Part shown: positions 15,214 to 23,392 of the stretch, piece by piece
Numbering within the stretch: the stretch's first letter is position 1
Layout of the letters: the number at the start of each line of letters is the position of its first letter
NCBI GenBank assembly: GCA_045534775.1
Contig: JAZSKI010000023.1
Span: 1-47,500, forward strand
Reading direction: 5' to 3'
DNA: 47,500 nucleotides
Source: JAZOTK01 sp045534775
GTDB lineage: Bacteria; Bacillota; Clostridia; RUG12999
Program-made: the position numbers and the translations under genes
The notes under the pieces: generated by a model
The model's input: only the letters and a program-made list of their open reading frames with translations
What the model was told of the DNA's origin: nothing
Databases searched by the model: none

Positions 15214-16971
15214 TTATTCCTCATCCTCAACGGTCAGAGATATCTCGTTGCCGACGGTACCCGCAGTAGCTTTCGGGGTAGCCTTCGGAGTGGCTTTTGG
15301 CGTTGCCGTTGATTTAGGCGTTGCCGTTGCCTTGGGTTCGGGTCCTTTGCTTACGGTGAAGGCTATTTTTGTTCCTTCCGCTACCAAAGAATCCGGTGAT
15401 ATTACCTGAGATATTACCACACCCTCCGCTGAGGTGCTGTATTCATTGCGTATTTCTCCTTCTTCAAGTCCTACGGCACGAAGGGTACTTATGGCGTTTT
15501 CTTTTGTTAAGCTTTTGAGGTCGGGGACCTTCACCTTGGTATCTGCCTTGCCTGTGCTGACATAGATTACAATTCTGTCGGACACGCTTATGGCACTACC
15601 GGGACCCGGTGACTGTTTAAATACCGTATCTTTAGGATAGGTGGCGTGGCTGTCGTATTCGTACTGAACGTTGCTGTAACCACCTTCATCCAACATTCTC
15701 ATTACCTTGTTTATATCGTCACCCTCGAAATTCTCCATTTTTCCTATACCGTTTCCCAGGCTTACTACAACCTGGATTACAGGCACGTCTTTAACTTTAC
15801 CTTTTTCGGGGGTCTGGCGGATAATTACATCCTTTGTCTTGTCGCTGTATTCCTCACCTGCGGTCTCGATTTCAAAATCGGCGTTCTCGTACTGCAATAA
15901 GGCTTCGTCAATATCCATACCTACGAGAGTGGGAATATCCTCGCCGCTACCCGGACCTATGTTTATGGCAAACACCACTATAAAGGCACATATTACAAGG
16001 ACAGCCGCCGCACTTATCCACGCCGCCGAGTTGTTGTTCTTTTTGCGTTTTCTTGGCGAAGGGTCTTTTTTTACTTCAGATATATCAAAGCCCTTCGGTT
16101 TTTCCACTATAGGGATAAACTGTGTTGCATCCTTATCTATCACATTAACTGATGACGGCACAATTTTTACATTCTTCAAATCCTGCGCCATTGCCGCCGC
16201 AGTAGGGTATCTCATTGACGGTTGCTTTGACATAGCTTTAAGAACTATATCCGACAGCACGCCCGGTATCTCGGGTCTGTATCGGGTAACGGGATCTGCC
16301 ATACTGTCAACGTGCATTTTCGCTACTGCTACCGGGTTATCCGCATCAAAGGGAAGTCTCCTTGTCAGCATTTCATAAAGCACTACGCCAATAGAATAAA
16401 TATCCGATTTAAAATCCACCACGCCGCCGCACGCCTGTTCGGGCGAAAAATAGTGAACCGAGCCTATCATATTTCCCTGTCTCACGATAGTTGATGAGGA
16501 AACGGCACGGGCAATCCCAAAATCCGTTACTTTAACAACATTATCGCGGGTTATCATAATGTTATGAGGTTTTATGTCCCGATGAACTATGTTCTTTTTA
16601 TGGGCGTGTTCTATCGCATCACAAATTCCTATGGCAAAATCGCAGGCTTCCTTCCAGTCTATTGTTCCGGTTTTAATAAGCTCCTTCAGGGTTACGCCTT
16701 CAATATATTCCATTACAAAATAGTCTCTGCCGTCTTCTTCACCTACGTCAAAAACAGATACTATGTTCGGGTGATTGAGGCTTGCCGCCGACTGGGCTTC
16801 CACCCGGAAGCGTTCTACAAATTCTTTATCCGATTTAAACTCCTCGCGAAGCATTTTAACTGCTACAAATCTGTTAAGCAGGCGGCATCTTGCTTTATAT
16901 ACAATAGCCATACCTCCGCTACCTACTATTTCAAGAATTTCATATCTGTTACCCAATATTTTTCCTATCAT
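15214..16971 (-). CDS. prkC: PASTA-domain serine/threonine protein kinase
   Basis: 585 residues. The N-terminal kinase domain (about 10-270) has the glycine loop GSGGMAIVY, Lys39 in VAVKM, the catalytic HRDIKPHN and DFGIA. A basic stretch leads to one membrane helix near 315-335 (AAVLVICAFIVVFAINIG), followed by three PASTA repeats (PTLVGMDIDEAL, then MENFEGDDINKVM and PDLKSLTKENAI), which bind muropeptides outside the cell. The C-terminal tail is a low-complexity Thr-Pro-Lys-Ala repeat. The gene overlaps the phosphatase stop by four bases; the two form the usual stp-prkC sensor pair controlling growth and envelope work. Confidence 0.96.
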   Translation of the reverse strand: MIGKILGNRYEILEIVGSGGMAIVYKARCRLLNRFVAVKMLREEFKSDKEFVERFRVEAQSAASLNHPNIVSVFDVGEEDGRDYFVMEYIEGVTLKELIKTGTIDWKEACDFAIGICDAIEHAHKKNIVHRDIKPHNIMITRDNVVKVTDFGIARAVSSSTIVRQGNMIGSVHYFSPEQACGGVVDFKSDIYSIGVVLYEMLTRRLPFDADNPVAVAKMHVDSMADPVTRYRPEIPGVLSDIVLKAMSKQPSMRYPTAAAMAQDLKNVKIVPSSVNVIDKDATQFIPIVEKPKGFDISEVKKDPSPRKRKKNNNSAAWISAAAVLVICAFIVVFAINIGPGSGEDIPTLVGMDIDEALLQYENADFEIETAGEEYSDKTKDVIIRQTPEKGKVKDVPVIQVVVSLGNGIGKMENFEGDDINKVMRMLDEGGYSNVQYEYDSHATYPKDTVFKQSPGPGSAISVSDRIVIYVSTGKADTKVKVPDLKSLTKENAISTLRAVGLEEGEIRNEYSTSAEGVVISQVISPDSLVAEGTKIAFTVSKGPEPKATATPKSTATPKATPKATPKATAGTVGNEISLTVEDEE

Positions 16972-17678
16972 AGCCGTTCTCCTCTCAAATCAATAACTAT
17001 TGATGTCAAATCATCGGTACTGCCTGCCGCCGCCGCTTTAGAGCAAAGTAGCTTTGCGGCTTTTTCAGGTTTGTTTTTCGTAATGATTTCTATAATCTGC
17101 CCTTCATCAAGAACGTTTGATACCCCATCTGAGCAGATAACTATATATCCGTTTTTACGTTTTAATATCTCCGTATCTGTAAGCACGTCCGTTTCAACGC
17201 CGAGAGCATTGGTTATGATGTTTTTCATAGGATGCTTTTTCGCCTCTTCTTCGGAAATCTCGCCTTGCTCCACTAATTGCTGTACATAAGAATGGTCTTT
17301 TGTCACATAAACGATTTCACCGTTTTCAATAACATACAGCCTGCTGTCACCTATATGTGCCGCTATAATCTTATTTTTCTCAATCAGGCACATAGCTATG
17401 GTAGTACCCATTCCTTCAAACTCCGCCTGTGACTTTGATTTTTCATAGACAGCCAGATTAGCTTTTTTCAGAGCCTCCTTCAAGGTCTTTTCAGAATATT
17501 TCGTCAGATTTTCTTTTATAACCTCTATTGCCGTCTTGCTTGCAATGTCACCTGCCGCATGACCGCCCATGCCGTCCGCAACTATGAAAATTCCTTTGTC
17601 TTCTTCACAGCTTATGTAACAGCTATCCTGATTTTTATTATGCTTTTTCCCGGTTTCGGTATATGATGCCGCAATCAT
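16968..17678 (-). CDS. stp: PP2C-family protein phosphatase
   Basis: 236 residues with the PP2C metal-binding motifs VADGMGGHAAGDIAS near 34-48, GDSRLYV near 109-115, and the late CSDGVSN near 182-188. It removes phosphate from targets of the adjacent PASTA kinase. The ATG at 17678 overlaps the rlmN stop (ATGA), and the kinase ATG overlaps its own stop, so rlmN, stp and prkC are translationally linked. Confidence 0.95.
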   Translation of the reverse strand: MIAASYTETGKKHNKNQDSCYISCEEDKGIFIVADGMGGHAAGDIASKTAIEVIKENLTKYSEKTLKEALKKANLAVYEKSKSQAEFEGMGTTIAMCLIEKNKIIAAHIGDSRLYVIENGEIVYVTKDHSYVQQLVEQGEISEEEAKKHPMKNIITNALGVETDVLTDTEILKRKNGYIVICSDGVSNVLDEGQIIEIITKNKPEKAAKLLCSKAAAAGSTDDLTSIVIDLRGERL

Positions 17679-18700
17679 GTCATCGCTCCTTCCCTTTCTC
17701 TTGCTTCAGCACGAAGCTGACCGCAGGATGCTTTTATATCGTTACCAAGCTGTCTCCTTATGGTTGCGTTAATGTTTCTTTTTTCCAGCTCGGCTTTAAA
17801 CTGTTTTTCGCTGACGGTTTGTCTGATGTTTTCCCTCGCCTCATTTACGGGAATCAAATTCACGTGGCATTGCATTCCTCTCAGCCTCGATGCCAGCTGT
17901 GCTGCACACTGCGGCGTATCGTTAACGTCACGTATAAGAGTATATTCAAAGCTTACCCTTCTGCCCGTCAGCTTAATATATGCCTTGCACGCCTTTATAA
18001 GCTCATCTATATTATATTTCCTGTTTACAGGCATTATTTCACTTCTGATTTCGTCGTTTGGTGCGTGGAGTGACACCGACAGGGTTACAGGCATTTTCTC
18101 CTCTGCCAGACGGTAAATTTTATCCACCAGTCCGCAGGTTGACAGCGATATATGTCTGTAGCCTATGTTAATTCCTCTCTCGTCGCCTACGTTTCTCAAA
18201 AAGGTAATAACATTATCATAGTTATCAAGAGGTTCACCTATACCCATCAGCACTATATTAGAGATTTTTCCACATTCCCCGGATGCAAAAATCACCTGGT
18301 CAATTATCTCCCCTGCCGTCAGGTCGCGGATTTTTCCGCCTACGGTAGAGGCGCAAAATTTACAGCCCATATTACAGCCTGCCTGAGTTGAAATACAAAT
18401 ACTTTTGCCGTGTTTGTATTCCATGACAACGCTTTCAATAAACTCGCCGTCACGAAGCCGCCAGACCAATTTCACCGTACCGTCCTTTGATACATATTTC
18501 GCATACATTTCAGGTACGGATATTATTGCCTTTTCCTCCAGTTTTTCTATAAGCCCTTTTGAAATATTAGTCATTTCACCAAAGCTTTCAACACCTCTGT
18601 AAAGCCATTCGTAAATCTGTTTTGCCCTGAATTTCTTTTCACCCAGACCAACAACAAATTCCTCCAGCTCTTCATAGGTCAAATCCTTTAAATTTATCAT
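17675..18700 (-). CDS. rlmN: Dual-specificity 23S rRNA / tRNA adenine-C2 methyltransferase
   Basis: 341 residues of the radical SAM family. The iron-sulfur cluster CxxxCxxC is CNMGCKFC (Cys109, Cys113, Cys116), and the C-terminal cysteine that takes part in methyl transfer is in GNDIKASCGQL. It methylates A2503 of 23S rRNA and A37 of some tRNAs. I chose the ATG at 18700 (MINLKDL) because GGAGGAAAT precedes it; the in-frame reading can be extended to 18739 but without a site. First gene of the run 18700-7821. Confidence 0.95.
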   Translation of the reverse strand: MINLKDLTYEELEEFVVGLGEKKFRAKQIYEWLYRGVESFGEMTNISKGLIEKLEEKAIISVPEMYAKYVSKDGTVKLVWRLRDGEFIESVVMEYKHGKSICISTQAGCNMGCKFCASTVGGKIRDLTAGEIIDQVIFASGECGKISNIVLMGIGEPLDNYDNVITFLRNVGDERGINIGYRHISLSTCGLVDKIYRLAEEKMPVTLSVSLHAPNDEIRSEIMPVNRKYNIDELIKACKAYIKLTGRRVSFEYTLIRDVNDTPQCAAQLASRLRGMQCHVNLIPVNEARENIRQTVSEKQFKAELEKRNINATIRRQLGNDIKASCGQLRAEAREREGAMT

Positions 18701-18720
18701 ATTTCCTCCAACCGATAGCA

Positions 18721-18864
18721 ATTCAGCTAAATTTTGCACCTTCTGTGCAAAGCTAAATTAAATTTGCCTTAGCGTGCGTGGCATGTTCAGCTGAGTTTAC
18801 CCAACTTAGCTCGCAAAACGCGAATTTAGCTGAATTCATCAGAGATGAATTCATTATACGCGAG
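18721..18864. repeat. Nested inverted repeats upstream of rlmN
   Basis: ATTCAGCTAAATT at 18721-18733 is the exact complement of 18823-18835. Inside lies a TTTGCAC/GTGCAAA hairpin near 18734-18752. A further hairpin, GAATTCATC-AGA-GATGAATTC, is at 18832-18852, enclosed by CGCG at 18819-18822 and about 18859-18862. No gene is present in 18740-18925. The structure looks like a small folded intergenic element. Confidence 0.65.
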
Positions 18865-18883
18865 GCATAAGGTTTTGATGCAA
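18853..18883 (-). promoter_or_regulatory. Possible promoter of the rlmN operon
   Basis: TTGCAT (18883-18878) and a perfect TATAAT (18858-18853) on the minus strand, but with a 19-base spacer, longer than ideal. The 21-bp inverted repeat at 18832-18852 begins at the base directly after the -10 element, so it could act as an operator or as a leader hairpin. Confidence 0.4.
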
Positions 18884-18925
18884 TCCCTTATAGTTTCAAG
18901 TTCGTGTTAAGTTAAGGACAAAAAT

Positions 18926-19489
18926 TTATTTTTTGTTTTTTAAAACAAATTCACATTTTTCTTCATTTTTTGTCCCCTCATATAAAATTACAACGGCTTT
19001 GTCCCGTTCCCATTCAATCTGATAATTTCCGTTTAGATAATTATCGGGAAGACTACCTATTGATCTTATAAAAAATAAATTTTCTCTTTCGTACACGCGT
19101 ATGCCTTCAGCCGTAAGAAATGACCATTCCTCAACAACTATAGACTTTTTTCTATCAGGAGATGAAAAGCTATAATAATCTCCTCCTGTTGTAAAGGCAC
19201 ACAGAAAAAGCGAAAACAACAATATCCCTAAAGTTACCAATGTAGAAATGAAAACTATTACTTTTTTATCATGTTTTTTGATAACAATTATCAGAAACAG
19301 ACTTATAACTATCAAGGTTTCAAGTATATAAAATACGATAGAAGTATCCATTCCCAGAAAATAAATTTCTAAATTACATCCATATTCACTATTGAATATT
19401 ACTCCTAATAATATCAATAACAAGATTGATATTGCCATTGCCAGATAGCACGCTACTACTATTCTTCCTTGATTATTCTTATATTTCAA
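18926..19489 (-). CDS. Uncharacterised membrane protein with C-terminal soluble domain
   Basis: 187 residues, not recognised. Three hydrophobic segments (about 11-32, 48-68 and 77-97) are followed by a soluble part with short strands (YYSFSSPDRKKSIVVEEWSF, then NYQIEWERDKAVVILYEG) that probably faces outside. The start is unclear: TTG at 19489 follows a weak AGGGTAAAG. It is seven bases after the small membrane protein at 19496-19807, so the two probably form a pair. More AT-rich than the neighbouring housekeeping genes, and inserted between rsmB and rlmN, which fits acquired DNA. Confidence 0.65.
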   Translation of the reverse strand: MKYKNNQGRIVVACYLAMAISILLLILLGVIFNSEYGCNLEIYFLGMDTSIVFYILETLIVISLFLIIVIKKHDKKVIVFISTLVTLGILLFSLFLCAFTTGGDYYSFSSPDRKKSIVVEEWSFLTAEGIRVYERENLFFIRSIGSLPDNYLNGNYQIEWERDKAVVILYEGTKNEEKCEFVLKNKK

Positions 19490-19495
19490 TATTCT

Positions 19496-19807
19496 TTACC
19501 CTATCATTCCTTCTTTGTAAAATAAAGGTGCATCTATCATCAAAGCTATTCCTATAAATAGTACAACAAATAAAATATCCAGTAATAATTCACTCTCTAA
19601 AAAGCCATAAAGCCATCTGCTTGAGTCTAAATAAAATACCAAAAGCACAATTCCAACAGCAGTACAAGCTAAAGATATTATTTTGTCATATTTCTTTTTA
19701 TTTTCACTTCTTTCAGTGCTAATCTTTTTTATTCTATGTATTATATTAAATCCACAAATTTTCATTATTGCAACTGTTATAAATAATATTGAAATGATTA
19801 AAAACAT
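19496..19807 (-). CDS. Small uncharacterised membrane protein
   Basis: 103 residues, not recognised. Three hydrophobic segments (about 1-17, 42-60 and 68-88) separated by a strongly basic loop (KKISTERSENKKKYDK). The ATG at 19807 follows AAAGGAACTGTTAGG; an upstream TTG at 19831 is less likely. AT-rich and paired with the membrane protein that follows. Confidence 0.6.
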   Translation of the reverse strand: MFLIISILFITVAIMKICGFNIIHRIKKISTERSENKKKYDKIISLACTAVGIVLLVFYLDSSRWLYGFLESELLLDILFVVLFIGIALMIDAPLFYKEGMIG

Positions 19808-19885
19808 CCTAACAGTTCCTTTCGACAACATTCGACATATTTATAACGCTTATGTCAAGCTACAATCAAAAAATTTTGCACTTTC

Positions 19886-19984
19886 AAAGGCTTCCCCTTG
19901 AGGGGAAGCTGTCACGAAGTGACTGATGAGGTGTGCTGTTCTTTGTTTGCTTCCCTTATGGAAAATTCTAAACCCCGGTCCCTT
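19886..19984 (+). repeat. Dispersed intergenic repeat (R1)
   Basis: Starts with AAGGCTTCCCCTTGAGGGGAAG, a strong hairpin, then CTGTCACGAAGTGACTGATGAGG with a second small hairpin (GTCAC-GAA-GTGAC), then GTGCTGTTCTTTGTTTGCTT and CCGGTCCCT. The same order of blocks is found at 30601-30700. The 19832-19984 gap has no gene. The element abuts the rsmB stop. Confidence 0.75.
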
Positions 19985-21247
19985 TCACACTTCACATTTT
20001 TTTATCTTCGCCATATAAAACCCGTCGGTTCCGTTTTTGCTTGTAAAAAGCTGTCTTTCCTCTTCCAACGCGAAGCCGTCTTGGTTTTCAAGGAATTTCT
20101 TTATCATATCGGCATTTTCCGCTTTACTTACCGTACAGGTGGAATAAACCAATATCCCGCCTTGTTTAAGATATTTTGCACCGTTGCACAGTATCTTATA
20201 TTGAATCTTCTGCAAGGCTTTTATATCTTCCTTGGAGCGTTCATATTTTATTTCGGGTTTTCTTCTTAAAATCCCAAGCCCCGAGCAAGGTGCGTCCACT
20301 AACACTCTGTCCGCCGAATTTTCATATTTATCGCAATATTCACAGCCGTCCTGCAGTCTTGCTTCCACTATGGTAATTCCCAGCCTTGCGGCGGTGGTAT
20401 TTATAAGCTGCAGCTTATGGTCATATATATCAAAGGCTGTAATCTTCCCTTTATTTTTCATCAGCTGTGCTATATGTGTAGCTTTTCCGCCGGGCGCACC
20501 GCACATATCAATTACGGTTTCACCCTCCCGGGGGTCAAGAAGCTGTACCGCCAGCATAGATGCCTCGTCCTGGGGATAGTAAAAGCCGTCATAATACAGC
20601 TTATCCTCAGCTACGTCCATTCCCTTTTCAAGAATAACGCTGTCACGGCTGAGGTCTCCCCTTCTGCCGCCCAGCTTCTCCGCCAGAGCCTCCGCCGTAA
20701 TTTTCAGCGTATTGGCTCGCAATGTAAAGGGCGGCTTTGTGTTCCCTGCTTTTATAAGCTCCGCTGCCTTGTCGGGAAAGTCTTTAAGCCACATATCGCA
20801 AATCCATTTGGGATGAGAATAAATTATACCGAGCCTTTCGGTTTCATCCTCAGGATAGGTAATTTTCTTATCGTTTCTTAAAATCCCCCGCAAAACCGCA
20901 TTTATCATACCCTTTGCGAAGCCCTTGCCCTCTTTAACCGCCAGCCTGATGCTTTCGTTTACAATGGCGTAGTCGGGGATTTTGTCCATATACATAATCT
21001 GATAAACTCCCATACGAAGGATAGTCAAAACCGTCATATCGGTTTTACTTACAGGTGATTTCAAATAATGCTTCAGTATATGGTCAATATGAATTCCATT
21101 CTGCAATACGCCGTAAACTATATTGGTAACAAGGGCTTTCCCCCGAAAATCCATACCCTTCAGCCTGCCTGCCAGCTCCAGATTGGAATAGGTTTTTTTA
21201 GTATATATATTTAATAATATTTCTAATGCCTTTTTACGTTCTGTCAT
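19985..21247 (-). CDS. rsmB: 16S rRNA cytosine-C5 methyltransferase RsmB
   Basis: 420 residues. The N-terminal NusB-like RNA-binding helical domain (RKKALEILLNIY to about residue 140) is followed by a SAM-binding methyltransferase domain with CGAPGGKATH, the motif DAPCSGLG containing one cysteine, and YSTCTVSKAEN with the catalytic cysteine. It makes m5C967 in 16S rRNA. The ATG at 21247 follows CAGGGATTAAAAA. Directly after the zinc peptidase gene and part of the fmt-rsmB-rlmN order common in Bacillota, here split from rlmN by inserted DNA. Confidence 0.94.
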   Translation of the reverse strand: MTERKKALEILLNIYTKKTYSNLELAGRLKGMDFRGKALVTNIVYGVLQNGIHIDHILKHYLKSPVSKTDMTVLTILRMGVYQIMYMDKIPDYAIVNESIRLAVKEGKGFAKGMINAVLRGILRNDKKITYPEDETERLGIIYSHPKWICDMWLKDFPDKAAELIKAGNTKPPFTLRANTLKITAEALAEKLGGRRGDLSRDSVILEKGMDVAEDKLYYDGFYYPQDEASMLAVQLLDPREGETVIDMCGAPGGKATHIAQLMKNKGKITAFDIYDHKLQLINTTAARLGITIVEARLQDGCEYCDKYENSADRVLVDAPCSGLGILRRKPEIKYERSKEDIKALQKIQYKILCNGAKYLKQGGILVYSTCTVSKAENADMIKKFLENQDGFALEEERQLFTSKNGTDGFYMAKIKKCEV

Positions 21248-21250
21248 TTT

Positions 21251-21940
21251 TTAATCCCTGTTTCTCGATATTAGTATAAGTCTCAGCAGACTCATAAGAC
21301 TTGTAAGAGCCGCCGCCACATAGGTAAGAGCCGCCGCCGTCAGCACCTTTTTAGCTCCCGACATCTCATCGGGAGTGAGGGTGTATGAGCTTTCAAGCAC
21401 CGCAATGGCTCTGCGGCTGGCGTTAAACTCCACCGGCAAGGTAACCACCTGGAACAGTACCACCGCACCAAACAGCACTATACCCACATTCACCAACACG
21501 GGGAAGCCCAGAACAAAGCCTAAAATCGCCAGGGGTACAGCCGCCGATGACCCGATATTTGCTATGGGTAAAATACGGTTACGGAGCTTTATGGGGAAAT
21601 ATCCCCTTGCATGCTGGATAGCATGACCCGTCTCGTGTGCCGCCACGCCTATTGCCGCAACACTACTGCTGCCGTAGACAGGCTCCGACAGCCCGATGCT
21701 GTTGTTTCTCGGGTCAAAGTGGTCCGTCAGCTGTCCACCGACAGGATGTACCGTCACATTGCCGATACCGTTACCACGCAAAATGGTTCTCGCCGTTTCT
21801 TCGCCCGTTATTCCTCTTGAGGAAAACACCTTTGAATATTTTGCAAAGGTGCTTTTAACCTTATACTGTGCATAAATCGAAAGTATCACCATAGGTACAA
21901 CCAATACTAAATAATAAATATCAAATCCGTATAAATACAT
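21251..21940 (-). CDS. YugP-type membrane zinc metallopeptidase
   Basis: 229 residues of the neutral zinc metallopeptidase 2 family. An N-terminal membrane helix (IYYLVLVVPMVILSIYAQY) is followed by GITGEETARTILRGNGI, DHFDPRNNSIGLSEPVYGSSS and the zinc motif HETGHAIQH, then two or three further membrane helices. It is a common neighbour of rsmB in clostridia; its substrate is unknown. The ATG at 21940 has GGAGGTATATT in front, so the longer reading from 21958 is rejected. Confidence 0.9.
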   Translation of the reverse strand: MYLYGFDIYYLVLVVPMVILSIYAQYKVKSTFAKYSKVFSSRGITGEETARTILRGNGIGNVTVHPVGGQLTDHFDPRNNSIGLSEPVYGSSSVAAIGVAAHETGHAIQHARGYFPIKLRNRILPIANIGSSAAVPLAILGFVLGFPVLVNVGIVLFGAVVLFQVVTLPVEFNASRRAIAVLESSYTLTPDEMSGAKKVLTAAALTYVAAALTSLMSLLRLILISRNRD

Positions 21941-21982
21941 AATATACCTCCATGTCACGCCTTCGGTGACCTGTCTGCTTAA

Positions 21983-22903
21983 CTATTCCGTAACGCTTAA
22001 TATTTCCCTTCCCCTGAGAAGGTCTGCCGCTTTCATTCTTTTTTTACCTTCAAGCTGTACCTCATCAAAGGATATACAGCCTTCTTTTGCGGCTACCGTC
22101 AGTCTATCCTTTGCTTCCACGATTTCGCCCGGTGCTTTATCGGTTTTTATATCAACCACGCTTGCCTTATATACCTTCATTATTCCTTTATCGGTGACTA
22201 CAAAGGCTACAGGCCAGGGATTCATTCCTCTAACCAGATTATAAATCTCTTCCGCTGTTTTGTCAAAGGTAATTTTAGCCATTTCCTTTTTCAGCATAGG
22301 TGCAAAGGTTGCCTGCTCCTCATCCTGAGGCACAGGTGTTATGCCGCCTTCCTCCAGCTGTTTTATCGTATGGCACAAAAGCTCTGCACCTTCCTTTGCC
22401 AATCGGTCAAACAGCTCGCCTGCGGTTTCTTCACGTCCTATTTCGGTTTCATATACCTCTAAAATATCACCGCTGTCAAGTCCCTGCGACATATACATGG
22501 TTGTAACTCCCGCCGTTTTATCGCCGTTTATTACACTCCATTGAATAGGCGCGCTGCCGCGGTATTTAGGCAACACTGACCCGTGAAGATTGATACAGCC
22601 CAGTCTCGGATAATCCAGAATATATCCGGGCAGGATTTTCCCGTACGCCACCACTATTATTATATCAGGCTTTTCTTCGTTTAAAATCTGTAAAAAACTG
22701 CCATCCTTCAGGGTTTCGGGCTGATGTACGGCAATTCCCTTTTCCACGGCGACCTCTTTCACGGGAGGAAACGCCGGTTTTCCGCTTCTGCCCTTGGGCT
22801 TATCAGGCTGGCATACCACACTTGTAATCTCTATATTCTCTTCTAAAAGCCGATTTAAGCTCACTACGGCAAAATCGGGTGTTCCCATAAAAACAGCTTT
22901 CAT
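21983..22903 (-). CDS. fmt: Methionyl-tRNA formyltransferase
   Basis: 306 residues. Opens MKAVFMGTPDFAV, with the formyl-folate site around NLHGSVLPKYRGSAPIQW and GVTTMYM.GLDSGDIL, and a C-terminal OB-like tRNA-binding part (LVRGMNPWPVAF). It puts the formyl group on initiator Met-tRNA. The ATG overlaps the def stop by one base (TGATG), so it is coupled to the deformylase that removes the same group. Confidence 0.96.
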   Translation of the reverse strand: MKAVFMGTPDFAVVSLNRLLEENIEITSVVCQPDKPKGRSGKPAFPPVKEVAVEKGIAVHQPETLKDGSFLQILNEEKPDIIIVVAYGKILPGYILDYPRLGCINLHGSVLPKYRGSAPIQWSVINGDKTAGVTTMYMSQGLDSGDILEVYETEIGREETAGELFDRLAKEGAELLCHTIKQLEEGGITPVPQDEEQATFAPMLKKEMAKITFDKTAEEIYNLVRGMNPWPVAFVVTDKGIMKVYKASVVDIKTDKAPGEIVEAKDRLTVAAKEGCISFDEVQLEGKKRMKAADLLRGREILSVTE

Positions 22904-23364
22904 CAGTTTTGTTCACCTTCTGTCAGATTTCTCGCTTTTTCAATAAATAAATGCCCGTCAAGGTGTTCTGTTTCGTGGCAGAAGGCTCTCGCCAGAAGTC
23001 CTGTTCCCTCTGCTTCAAATTCCTTGCCGTAACGGTCCTGTGCTTTTATTTTAACATATTCGGGACGTTTAACGTCACCCCATTTACCCGGCAGACTGAG
23101 ACAGCCCTCCTGCCCGTCCTGCTCCCCTGAAATCTCGATTATTTCAGGGTTTATAAGCTCCATAAGTCCTTCACCTATGTCAATTATTACCACCCTGCGA
23201 AGAACAGCTATCTGCACCGCCGCAAGTCCGACTCCCCCGGCGGCACGGAGTGTCTCTTCCATATCCCCTAAAAGCTCATGGAGTCTGTCGTCAAATTTTT
23301 CCACAATTCTGCTTTTTTTATTCAATATGTCGTCACCTACGGTGACAATTTTTCTAAGTGCCAT
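22903..23364 (-). CDS. def: Peptide deformylase
   Basis: 153 residues with all three motifs: GVGLAAVQ at 44-51, EGCLSLP at 85-91 (Cys87 is a metal ligand) and HETEH at 129-133 (His129 and His133 bind metal, Glu130 is catalytic). It removes the formyl group from new proteins. GGAGAAAAGCT precedes the ATG. It lies between priA and fmt, the standard order. Confidence 0.96.
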   Translation of the reverse strand: MALRKIVTVGDDILNKKSRIVEKFDDRLHELLGDMEETLRAAGGVGLAAVQIAVLRRVVIIDIGEGLMELINPEIIEISGEQDGQEGCLSLPGKWGDVKRPEYVKIKAQDRYGKEFEAEGTGLLARAFCHETEHLDGHLFIEKARNLTEGEQN

Positions 23365-23392
23365 AGCTTTTCTCCTTTTTAATTATTCGTTA

